A stretch of DNA of 64,000 nucleotides from UBA5436 sp050951845. Its GTDB lineage: Bacteria; Bacillota; Clostridia; Saccharofermentanales; DTU023. Shown here one piece after another: positions 26,050 to 33,861 of this stretch. Location: the NCBI GenBank assembly GCA_050951845.1, contig JBMNJV010000005.1, positions 244,443 through 308,442 on the forward strand, in the 5' to 3' direction. Within the stretch, counting starts at the first letter, position 1, and each line of letters starts with the position of its first letter. Position numbers and translations under genes: made by a program. The notes under the pieces are model-generated. The model searched no databases and had not been told where the DNA came from. It saw only the letters and a program-made list of their open reading frames with translations.

Positions 26050-27563
26050 ACCGCAGCCACCTCTTGTTCCTTCGTATCGTTTCCGAGAGCACAGCTCATA
26101 ATTTCTTCAGGACTTGTCGTATCCGGATTAAATTCGCCGTTTATTCTGCCGTCACAAATAGCCAAGACCCGATGACTTAAGTTTAATACTTCCGGAAATT
26201 CAGATGAAACCAAAACAACTGCACCACCGCGTTTTACAATTTCTTGAATCAACAAATAGATTTCATATTTAGCTCCTACATCGATGCCTCGCGTAGGTTC
26301 GTCCAAAAACAAAATCTTGGGATCTCTTTCCAGCCAGCGACCGATAATACATTTTTGTTGATTTCCACCGGAAAGATTTACAATCGGTGTCTTCGGACTC
26401 GGTGTTTTTACATTCAGAGATTCAATTTGTCTTTCAGCCATCTCATTTTGTTTACGGGAGTTATACAGTCCGCCCGGACAAGTGTCGTCAAGACTGGCCA
26501 GAGCAATATTTTCTTCAACACTGAACGGCAAAATCAAGCCTTGAATTTTTCTGTCTTCAGGAATAAAGGCTAATCCTGCATCACGGGCTTCTCGTGAATT
26601 TCTGATTTGAATTTCCTCACCCTCTAAAATTAATTTATGACCTTTTACTTTATCTGCACCGACTATAGCACGAATTATTTCCGTACGACCTGCACCCACC
26701 AGACCGACTAAACCGAGAATTTCACCTTTATGTAAATTGAATGAAATATCCGATAATTTGTTCGTATTGATATTCTCTACTTCCAAAAGAACCTCACCAA
26801 CAGTATCAATCTTTTCCGGATACTCCTGATCAATTTCCCGTCCGATCATCTTTGCAACCATTTCAGCCCGGGTTAGTTCTTCAATGTTTTTCGTTTCTAT
26901 GATCTGACCGTCACGCATAATCGTCACACAATCACAAAACTCAAATATTTCTTCCAGCTTATGGCTGATATATAAAATAGAAATACCTTCCGATTTAAAT
27001 CTGCGAATGATATTAGTCAATTCCGACATTTCTTCATTAGTCAGACTGCTGCTCGGTTCGTCCATAATAATCAATTTGGATTCAAATGACAGAGCCTTGG
27101 CTATCTCGACCATCTGTTTCTCAGAAACGCTCAATTCGCCAACTTTCTGTCTGGCATTTACTTTGCTGCCGATCGAGTCGAGAATCTCCTGGGCTTTTTT
27201 CTGAACTCCTCGCATTCCGCCCATTTCACTGAAACGACCGAGAAAAACATTCTCTCCGACACTCATCGTATTAACCAGATTCAGTTCTTGATAAATAATT
27301 GCTAAACCTTTAGCCATTGATTGACTGGGAGTTGTTTTCTCAATAATTTCTCCGTCAAAAACGATCGTGCCGCTATCTTTGGTATATACTCCCGATAATA
27401 TTTTCATTAAAGTAGATTTTCCTGCTCCATTCTCACCGACAATAGCATGAACTACTCCTTTTTTGACGTTTAGCGATACATTGTCTAAAGCTTTGACACC
27501 GGGAAATTGTTTATTCACATTATTTATTGACAGAATATAGTCACTGTTTTTAACTGATGGCAT
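26046..27563 (-). CDS. Sugar ABC transporter ATP-binding protein (RbsA/MglA type)
   Basis: Double ATPase of a CUT2 importer, 505 residues. The first domain has Walker A GENGAGKSTLMKIL, signature LSVSEKQMVEIAKAL and Walker B LIIMDEPSSSL. The second has a degenerate Walker A (GLVGAGRTEI), the signature LSGGNQQKCIIGRWL and LFLDEPTRGIDVG. An asymmetric pair of this kind is normal for the family. AAAGGGGGAAG precedes the ATG. It follows the binding-protein gene after a 106-base gap with a small hairpin. Confidence 0.95.
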   Translation of the reverse strand: MPSVKNSDYILSINNVNKQFPGVKALDNVSLNVKKGVVHAIVGENGAGKSTLMKILSGVYTKDSGTIVFDGEIIEKTTPSQSMAKGLAIIYQELNLVNTMSVGENVFLGRFSEMGGMRGVQKKAQEILDSIGSKVNARQKVGELSVSEKQMVEIAKALSFESKLIIMDEPSSSLTNEEMSELTNIIRRFKSEGISILYISHKLEEIFEFCDCVTIMRDGQIIETKNIEELTRAEMVAKMIGREIDQEYPEKIDTVGEVLLEVENINTNKLSDISFNLHKGEILGLVGLVGAGRTEIIRAIVGADKVKGHKLILEGEEIQIRNSREARDAGLAFIPEDRKIQGLILPFSVEENIALASLDDTCPGGLYNSRKQNEMAERQIESLNVKTPSPKTPIVNLSGGNQQKCIIGRWLERDPKILFLDEPTRGIDVGAKYEIYLLIQEIVKRGGAVVLVSSEFPEVLNLSHRVLAICDGRINGEFNPDTTSPEEIMSCALGNDTKEQEVAAV

Positions 27564-27623
27564 ACTTCCCCCTTTACTAACGGTATTAGCTCGCTTCTTA
27601 GACTATATTTTGAAACGAGCTAA

Positions 27624-27642
27624 TTTTGATCTCCGATCAGAA
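27624..27642 (-). other. Intercistronic hairpin between binding protein and ATPase genes
   Basis: TTTTGATC, TCC and GATCAGAA form an 8-bp stem with one G-T pair. There is no clear T-run on the minus strand. Hairpins at this place often protect the abundant binding-protein message from decay; that role is inferred. Confidence 0.4.
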
Positions 27643-27669
27643 TTTTTATAATTCCGATAAAAATTCAAC

Positions 27670-28743
27670 TTACCACTCAGGTTCAGGGAATTCATCAATA
27701 TTATCTTGAGTAATTACATCAAGAGGGATGAAATTAAATTCCTCAAAATCTTCTCCATCGATAACTGCACGCGCGACTTCCATCGATTTTTTTGCCATGT
27801 TGGTAAAGTTTTGTGAAATGGTTACATCTTGTAATCCGGCTTTAACTTGTCCGAATCCGGCTTTATTTCCGTCAACACCGACTAAGAATATATCATCCAT
27901 CATACCGGCTGCTTCCAAAGCTTCAATACAACCTGTTGCACCGATATCCCAATGACAGAAAACTCCTTCAATGTCATCACCATAACTGGTAATCATATCT
28001 TCCATAATAGTCATTGCCTGATCGGCTGCCCATTGAGTAGGTGAGCGGAATTCTAAAACTTCAATATTCGATCCGGCGATACCTTTATCAAAACCGTCAT
28101 GACGTTTTATCGCCGCATCATGACCTGATTGTCCACCGATTTCAACAATTTTTGCACCATCCGGGAAATTGTTAATGAAAGCTTTTGCAACTTCCTCACC
28201 GGCCATTGTATCGTCTACACCGCAGAAAAATGAGCGATATTGATGATTTTCTTCAGCTAAGTCAGCTGAAAATAAACCTACAACAATTCCTGCCTCTTGA
28301 GCATCTTTAACACTTGGTACAATAGCATTAATATCATTCGGATTTAAGAAAATAGCTTTCATCCCTTGTGAAATACAATTGTTTACAAGTTGTGATTCGT
28401 TTTGAGTCATACCTTTAGCATCCAGTACGGTAACTTCAAAGCCATAATCCGGACCGTATTTTTCAAATTCACGTGATGAAAATGCCTGAGATTCATTTGC
28501 CATATCGGCACAAATAAATGCTACTTTGACCTTTTCTCCGTCAGAAGCCGGTTCTGCATCCTCCGCTTTTTCTTCTACTTTATCTTCTGCTTTGTCTTCC
28601 GCTTTTTCTTCAGTTGCAACATCAGCCGCTTCTTCTTTCTTCTCTTCTGCAGCATCATCTTTCTTATCGGTTTTATCTTTACCGCATCCTACAACTGAAA
28701 AAATCATAACCGCAATTAACAAAATTGAAAGTAGTTTTTTCAT
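27670..28743 (-). CDS. Sugar ABC transporter substrate-binding lipoprotein
   Basis: Periplasmic-binding-protein-like I domain (ribose-binding type) on a lipid anchor. The lipobox is SVVGC (Cys20). Residues about 21-68 are an Asp/Glu/Lys/Ala-rich linker (EEKAEDKAEDKVEEKAED). The binding domain runs from VKVAFICADMANESQAF to the end, with NPNDINAIVPSVKDAQEAGI, EIGGQSGHDAAIKRHDGF and VDGNKAGFGQVKAGLQDVTISQ. Its closest general relatives bind pentoses, xylitol or inositol. It is the first gene of the importer operon, with a consensus promoter, an adjacent palindrome and an operator-like repeat upstream. Given the neighbours, an anhydrohexitol is a candidate ligand (inference). Confidence 0.92.
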   Translation of the reverse strand: MKKLLSILLIAVMIFSVVGCGKDKTDKKDDAAEEKKEEAADVATEEKAEDKAEDKVEEKAEDAEPASDGEKVKVAFICADMANESQAFSSREFEKYGPDYGFEVTVLDAKGMTQNESQLVNNCISQGMKAIFLNPNDINAIVPSVKDAQEAGIVVGLFSADLAEENHQYRSFFCGVDDTMAGEEVAKAFINNFPDGAKIVEIGGQSGHDAAIKRHDGFDKGIAGSNIEVLEFRSPTQWAADQAMTIMEDMITSYGDDIEGVFCHWDIGATGCIEALEAAGMMDDIFLVGVDGNKAGFGQVKAGLQDVTISQNFTNMAKKSMEVARAVIDGEDFEEFNFIPLDVITQDNIDEFPEPEW

Positions 28744-28778
28744 AATTCTTTTCTTCCTCCTAAAAAATTTCTTTGTTC

Positions 28779-28805
28779 CCGGATATTAATTTTTTCAATA
28801 TCCGG
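28779..28805 (-). promoter_or_regulatory. Perfect 9-bp inverted repeat in the binding-protein leader
   Basis: CCGGATATT and AATATCCGG are separated by nine bases and lie in the 5' leader about 35 bases before the start codon, upstream of the AGGAGG site. It could be an mRNA-stabilising hairpin or a regulator site. Confidence 0.5.
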
Positions 28806-28846
28806 AATAGATTTCAGTTTGAAAACCGGAAATCTCAGTAATATTT

Positions 28847-28866
28847 TTTGTAACAACAGTTACAAA
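28847..28866. promoter_or_regulatory. Operator-like palindrome just downstream of the importer promoter
   Basis: TTTGTAAC-AACA-GTTACAAA, perfect 8-bp arms, starts 12 bases after the -10 box of the importer promoter, so it covers roughly +5 to +24. This is a classic repressor position. DeoR is the candidate binder (inference). Confidence 0.55.
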
Positions 28867-28877
28867 TCATGACTTTG

Positions 28878-28906
28878 ATTATATTCGTAATTCAAGCTCT
28901 TTGCAA
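28878..28906 (-). promoter_or_regulatory. Promoter of the sugar importer operon
   Basis: On the minus strand TTGCAA (28906-28901), a 17-base spacer and TATAAT (28883-28878). It drives the binding-protein, ATPase and two permease genes. Confidence 0.75.
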
Positions 28907-28920
28907 TAAAATGTTATTTA

Positions 28921-28934
28921 CTTTCATTAGAAAG
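28921..28934. promoter_or_regulatory. Palindrome CTTTC-N4-GAAAG, importer side
   Basis: On the minus strand CTTTCTAATGAAAG lies 14 bases upstream of the importer -35 box. It matches the site at 29094-29107 in 13 of 14 bases. Confidence 0.65.
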
Positions 28935-29093
28935 AGTATTTTTTGGACATTTCAACAAATTTTCGTTTAATTTTTATGCAAAAATCCGATTTCACCGTGA
29001 GCAATTTCTTTATTTTTTAAATTAATAATCGGTATATAACCAGATTAATCACTTAGAAGTCGTTAAAACAGATTTTTTTACAAATCTTTAACA

Positions 29094-29107
29094 CTTTCGA
29101 ATGAAAG
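29094..29107. promoter_or_regulatory. Palindrome CTTTC-N4-GAAAG, glycyl-radical-enzyme side
   Basis: CTTTCGAATGAAAG lies 15 bases upstream of the -35 box of the glycyl radical enzyme promoter, the same layout as on the importer side. Confidence 0.65.
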
Positions 29108-29122
29108 GTTATTTAATTATGC

Positions 29123-29151
29123 TTGATATTTATTCTTTTGATGATTATAAT
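29123..29151 (+). promoter_or_regulatory. Promoter of the glycyl radical enzyme gene
   Basis: TTGATA (29123-29128), a 17-base spacer and TATAAT (29146-29151), about 68 bases before the start codon. The rest of the 475-base divergent region (28744-29218) holds the palindromes listed separately. Confidence 0.8.
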
Positions 29152-29218
29152 GAATAAAAACAGTAAATAATATTTCCCAAATGATTACATTAATCGTTTT
29201 AATTACAAGGAGGCTACT

Positions 29219-31627
29219 ATGTCAAACTATTTTGGTGAATCAAGTTCCAGAATTAAGGAAATGAGAGAACGGATTCTCAATACCAAATCTACTATCTGTA
29301 TTGATCGAGCTCGAATAATTACTGAAGTTTACAGAAATAATAAAGAAAAACCGATGGTAATAAAACGTGCTTTGGCAGTGAAAGAAATTTTGGAAAACAT
29401 GAAAATTTTTATTGATCCTGCTGAATTAATTGTCGGTAATCAAGCTTCTAAACACCGAGCAGCTCCGATATTCCCGGAATATGCCGTTAAGTGGATCGAA
29501 GCTGAAATCGACGAATTTGATCAACGTCCGGGTGACAAGTTTTTCATCGAAGAAGAGTTAAAACCGGAATTGTTGGATATTTGTAAAGAATGGCGCGGTC
29601 TTACCTTGCAAGATAAAGCACTTAGTATGATGAACGAAGAAAGTCGCCATTTGTATGATCTCGGTATGATTAAAGCTGAAGGTAATATCACATCGGGCGA
29701 TGCCCATATCGCAGTTAATTATGATCGGGTTCTGGCAATAGGCATCAGCGGGATCAGAAAAAAAGTTGAAGAAAGAATTTCCAGGCTCGACATTTCGGAT
29801 TTTGAAGATTTTAAACGCCAATTTTTCTTAGATGCGGTCTTAATTGTCCTGGATGCTGTAGTAGCTTTCGCAAATCGCTTTGCCGACTTAGCTGAAGAAG
29901 AAGCAAAAAATGCTGATCCGAAAAGAAAAGCCGAACTATTAAAAATTTCCGAAAATTGCCGCCGCGTTCCGGAATATCCTGCCAGAAATTTCCGGGAAGC
30001 TGTTCAAAGTACCTGGTTCATCCAATTAATATTGCAAATTGAATCAAACGGTCATTCACTTTCTTACGGCAGATTAGATCAATTCTTATTCCCTTATTAC
30101 GAAAAAGATATTGCCGAAGATAAAATAACAAGAGAACAAGCCAGTGAACTGCTCGAAAATCTCTGGATTAAAACTTATACAATCAATAAAATCAGGAGTT
30201 ACTCACATACAAGATTCTCCGCCGGCGGCCCCCTTTATCAGAACGTTACAATCGGCGGTCAAAACAGCAAAGGCGAAGATGCTACAAATGATTTAACCTA
30301 TCTGGTCATGCAAAGTGTAGCCAGAATCCGTTTTACTCAACCTAATTTAACTTGTCGCTATCATAAAAATGCTCCTGCGCAATATATGAAAGTTGCTTTA
30401 GAAGTAGTAAAACTCGGATTCGGTATGCCTGCTTTCAACAACGATGAAATCATTATTCCGTCTTTCCTCAATTTGGGAGTTGCAAAAGAAGATGCTCTTA
30501 ATTACAGTGCAATCGGTTGTGTTGAAGTTTCTGTTCCCGGGAAATGGGGATATCGCTGTACCGGAATGAGTTTCCTGAATTTCGGTAAAGTTTTGATGGC
30601 AGCATTAAATGACGGTATTGAACCTTTAAGCGGCAAACGTATCCACCCGGGAATCGGCAAAAAATTCACCGAAATGGAAACTTTCGAAGAAGTATTTGAT
30701 GCTTGGTCAAAATCCGTACGTTATTTCACGCGCCAGGCCGTTATTATGGACACTACTGCAGATTATGCTTTAGAAGTTGAAACACCAGATATCCTTTGTT
30801 CCGCTTTAACCGATGATTGTATTGAACGCGGTCTGACCATTAAACAAGGCGGTGCCGTTTACGATTTCATAAGCGGATTGCAGGTCGGAATTGCCAATCT
30901 CGGTGACTCCTTAGCAGCAATCAAGAAACTCGTCTTCGAAGATAAAGTATTGACTAAAGAAAAATTATGGGATGCAATCCTTAACAATTTTGAGAATGAA
31001 AACGGAGAAAGAGTTCGCCAATTACTCTTAAATCGCGTACCGAAATTCGGTAATGATGATGATTATGTTGATCAACTATTGCATGATGCTTATATGGAAT
31101 TCATTGATGAATTGTCAAAATACAAAAACACCCGTTACGGACGCGGGCCAATCGGCGGTACTTATTATGCGGGAACATCCTCGATTTCAGCCAATGTCCC
31201 CCAAGGCAGTACCGTAGGGGCAATGCCTGACGGCAGAAAAGCCAGAAGTCCGCTGGCAGAAGGTTGCTCACCTTCACACGGATCCGATGTTAACGGACCG
31301 ACTGCCGTCTTGAAGTCGATCAGCAAACTGCCTACCGACAAAATTACCGGCGGTGTTCTGTTAAATCAAAAAGTTTCACCGTCAAGTCTTGAAACGGAAA
31401 CCGGCAGCGATAAATTGATTTCGATGATCCGTACTTTCTTTGACGAACTCAAAGGCTTCCATGTTCAATACAATGTTGTTTCCCGCGAAACGTTATTGGA
31501 CGCTCAGAAGCATCCGGAAAAACACAAGAACTTAATCGTAAGAGTTGCCGGATACAGTGCTTTCTTTAACGTCCTGTCCCCGGAAACACAAAACGATATT
31601 ATCGCAAGAACTGAACATACAATTTAA
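29219..31627 (+). CDS. Glycyl radical enzyme of the YbiW/PflD type (anhydrohexitol-6-phosphate lyase candidate)
   Basis: 802 residues, full length for a PFL-like glycyl radical enzyme. The thiyl-radical cysteine and general-base Glu are in GCVEV (Cys434, Glu436), and the glycyl loop is RVAGYSAFF with Gly778 near the C-terminus. Fourteen residues after the Cys, where glycerol and propanediol dehydratases have an Asp, this protein has Thr (RCTGMSFLNF). The segments RYGRGPIGGTYYAGTSSIS, LAEGCSPSHG, GGVLLNQKV and FHVQYNVVSRETL closely resemble what I recall of E. coli YbiW/PflD. Those two open the ring of 1,5-anhydroglucitol- and 1,5-anhydromannitol-6-phosphate to 1-deoxyfructose 6-phosphate. AAGGAGG lies five bases before the ATG. 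Class is certain; the substrate is inferred from similarity plus the ROK kinase and importer. Confidence 0.9.
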   Translation: MSNYFGESSSRIKEMRERILNTKSTICIDRARIITEVYRNNKEKPMVIKRALAVKEILENMKIFIDPAELIVGNQASKHRAAPIFPEYAVKWIEAEIDEFDQRPGDKFFIEEELKPELLDICKEWRGLTLQDKALSMMNEESRHLYDLGMIKAEGNITSGDAHIAVNYDRVLAIGISGIRKKVEERISRLDISDFEDFKRQFFLDAVLIVLDAVVAFANRFADLAEEEAKNADPKRKAELLKISENCRRVPEYPARNFREAVQSTWFIQLILQIESNGHSLSYGRLDQFLFPYYEKDIAEDKITREQASELLENLWIKTYTINKIRSYSHTRFSAGGPLYQNVTIGGQNSKGEDATNDLTYLVMQSVARIRFTQPNLTCRYHKNAPAQYMKVALEVVKLGFGMPAFNNDEIIIPSFLNLGVAKEDALNYSAIGCVEVSVPGKWGYRCTGMSFLNFGKVLMAALNDGIEPLSGKRIHPGIGKKFTEMETFEEVFDAWSKSVRYFTRQAVIMDTTADYALEVETPDILCSALTDDCIERGLTIKQGGAVYDFISGLQVGIANLGDSLAAIKKLVFEDKVLTKEKLWDAILNNFENENGERVRQLLLNRVPKFGNDDDYVDQLLHDAYMEFIDELSKYKNTRYGRGPIGGTYYAGTSSISANVPQGSTVGAMPDGRKARSPLAEGCSPSHGSDVNGPTAVLKSISKLPTDKITGGVLLNQKVSPSSLETETGSDKLISMIRTFFDELKGFHVQYNVVSRETLLDAQKHPEKHKNLIVRVAGYSAFFNVLSPETQNDIIARTEHTI

Positions 31628-31645
31628 GATATACATTCCGTATTT

Positions 31646-31690
31646 AAAATATGCGTCGGTTTATCAAACCAACGCATATTTTCTTTTATG
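31646..31690 (+). terminator. Intrinsic terminator after the glycyl radical enzyme gene
   Basis: AAAATATGCGT(C)GGTTT and AAACC(A)ACGCATATTTT form a 16-bp stem with one mismatch and a 3-base loop, ending in TTTTCTTTT, 18 bases after the stop. The ROK gene therefore probably has its own promoter. Confidence 0.85.
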
Positions 31691-31817
31691 TAAATTAAAA
31701 CATGCTGTATATAATATCAATCAAACCACGTAACATTTAGTAATCAGTTAAAAATTGAATTTTTAATTCCGGGTTGTACCAAATAATAAAATATTAAAAT
31801 GAAAGTTGAGAAAGAAA

Positions 31818-32774
31818 ATGAAATATTCAATCGGAGTTGATTGCGGCGGTACCAAAGTCGCTTATGGCTTGTTTAACAACCAACATGAACTGATCGATCG
31901 GCGGGAGCATAAAACAAAAATCACAGGAACTCCGGAAGAGATTTTACAACCCATTGTTGACACCATTATCAGTCTGACAAATGATCACAATCTCAAAACA
32001 TCAGACTTACATGGTGTCGGAATCGCCTTCCCCTCCTTCATTGATTTCGACAAGGGTTATATCCATAAAACTACGAATATTGTACCCTTGAAAAATTTCT
32101 ATGCCAGAGACTATTTTGAAAAACAACTCCAAACAAAAGTGGCAATCGATAACGATTCTCATGTTTCGGCACTGGCGGAGCACCGTTTCGGAGCCGGAAA
32201 AGAATTCAGACATATGCTGTATTGTTGCATCAGTACCGGTATTTCAAGCGGAATTATTATCAATAATCAATTATTCCGTGGCAGCTACGGTGCAGCAGGA
32301 GAAAGCGGCCATATGTTGATGAAACCTGACGAAGGCGTATTATGTGGTTGCGGCAATAAAGGTTGTTTCATGTCTTTGACTTCCGGTTCAATGATTGTGC
32401 GTCATATCCAAAATTGGATTGCTGAGGGTGAACCTACCATCATGTTGGAAATGGCAGATAATGATCCGCAAAAAATCTCTGCAATCACAATTGAGAAAGC
32501 CGTTTTACAAGGAGATGCTCTGGCAATCAGAGCCTTGGAACAAATGGCATATTATCTCGGTGTATGGGCTTTCAATCTCTATCAAACACTAAACATAAAT
32601 TGTTATGTTTTGGGTGGCGGAATGACTAAATTCGGTGAAATGTTATTTGAACCGATGCGGAATACTTTCTATAGTTACCTCAAAGATCAGGGTGATAATC
32701 CTGTTTATTTCAAAATTGCTGCATTGGGTGATGATTTCGGTATAATCGGTGCCGAACAATTATTATTTGAATAG
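31818..32774 (+). CDS. ROK-family sugar kinase
   Basis: Cytosolic sugar kinase of the ROK (glucokinase-like) family, 318 residues. The ATP-binding motif is DCGGTKVAYGLF, the catalytic Asp is in AIDNDSHVSALAEH, and the zinc motif is LCGCGNKGCFM. In this last motif the usual Glu after the fourth position (CxCGxxGCxE) is Met. The ATG at 31818 is preferred over the TTG at 31806; GAGAAAG precedes it. In this locus the likely job is to phosphorylate the imported (anhydro)sugar at C6 so the radical enzyme can use it; that is inferred. It could also be an ordinary hexose kinase. Confidence 0.9.
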   Translation: MKYSIGVDCGGTKVAYGLFNNQHELIDRREHKTKITGTPEEILQPIVDTIISLTNDHNLKTSDLHGVGIAFPSFIDFDKGYIHKTTNIVPLKNFYARDYFEKQLQTKVAIDNDSHVSALAEHRFGAGKEFRHMLYCCISTGISSGIIINNQLFRGSYGAAGESGHMLMKPDEGVLCGCGNKGCFMSLTSGSMIVRHIQNWIAEGEPTIMLEMADNDPQKISAITIEKAVLQGDALAIRALEQMAYYLGVWAFNLYQTLNINCYVLGGGMTKFGEMLFEPMRNTFYSYLKDQGDNPVYFKIAALGDDFGIIGAEQLLFE

Positions 32775-32967
32775 TGTTTTAAATAAGGTGTAGAATAACT
32801 ATATAAACTATTGATTACAACACTTGATTACTACACCGAACATTTATTATTTATATCTTCAGTTTTTAAGATATAAAATAACTGTTATGAAGCATTGACT
32901 TCACGCCATTGCTGAATATTTCGATCAGTCGGGGAGTTTTCAGAGAGTTTGCGTTCGGAGGGATTTT

Positions 32968-33783
32968 ATGCAAAACATCAGATTTTACAACGGCATTGAA
33001 ATGCCGTTAGTTGGCCTGGGAGTCTTCAGAATCGAAGATGACGTGATGGATCAGGTGATTGAATCAGCTTATGAAAACGGTTATCGTCACTTTGATACGG
33101 CTCAAATGTACCACAATGAAAAATCTTTAGGCAGAGCATGTGAAAGATTAAATGTTCCGCGCGAAGAGCTGTTAATCACGACAAAAATTGATAATCTCAA
33201 TCAAGGTTATGAGAAAACCTTGCAATCTTTCAAACAATCCTGCAAAGATCTCCGGGTTGATTATGTTGATCAATTGTTAATTCATTGGCCCGGCCAAAAT
33301 CCTCAACGCACTGCTGAAACCTGGAAAGCATTTGAAAAACTGTACGAAGAAGGATTGGTAAGAGTTATCGGTCTCAGTAATTTTACTCTACGTCATATTG
33401 AAATTATTGAAAAAACCGGAAACATTAAACCGATGAGTAATCAAATTGAACGGAATCCCTTGATGACTCAATCGGAATTGATTCCTGCTTTACAGGCAAA
33501 AAGCATCGTACCGATCGCCTGGGCACCTTTAAGACGCGGCAATTTTCTCAATGAAACCATCATCAATATTGCGGAAAAACATCAAAGAACTCCGGCTCAA
33601 ATTATCTTGCGCTGGAATCTTGAAAGCAATGTAATGGTCATCCCCTGTTCCAAAAACCCGGTAAGACAATCGGAAAATATTAAGTTATTTGATTTCGAAT
33701 TAACTGAAACAGAAATTGAAGAAATTAATGCTTTACACACCGGAGAAAGAACTTCATTCGACCCGGAGATTTTCGATTTTTAA
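32968..33783 (+). CDS. Aldo/keto reductase (AKR5-like)
   Basis: NADPH-linked (beta/alpha)8 oxidoreductase, 271 residues. The catalytic tetrad is visible: Asp in HFDTAQMYHNEKSLG with the Tyr a few residues on, Lys in LITTKIDN and His in LLIHWPG. The cofactor end has VIPCSKNPVRQSENI. It resembles 2,5-diketogluconate/methylglyoxal reductases. GGAGGG lies five bases before the ATG. It follows the ROK gene by 190 bases in the same direction. If the radical pathway works as proposed, hydroxyacetone to 1,2-propanediol would be a natural step for it; E. coli uses GldA there. This is an inference. Confidence 0.9.
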   Translation: MQNIRFYNGIEMPLVGLGVFRIEDDVMDQVIESAYENGYRHFDTAQMYHNEKSLGRACERLNVPREELLITTKIDNLNQGYEKTLQSFKQSCKDLRVDYVDQLLIHWPGQNPQRTAETWKAFEKLYEEGLVRVIGLSNFTLRHIEIIEKTGNIKPMSNQIERNPLMTQSELIPALQAKSIVPIAWAPLRRGNFLNETIINIAEKHQRTPAQIILRWNLESNVMVIPCSKNPVRQSENIKLFDFELTETEIEEINALHTGERTSFDPEIFDF

Positions 33784-33861
33784 TACTTGAAATCGATTAG
33801 CATAAAAAACTAATATATCCTACTTAAGATTTCTATATATTAATTTTATGATTCAAGCAAA

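Noticed and set aside
29219..31627. Pyruvate formate-lyase or glycerol dehydratase as the product
   Set aside because: PFL has two adjacent active-site Cys, and glycerol/propanediol dehydratases keep an Asp fourteen residues after the Cys. Neither pattern is present here.
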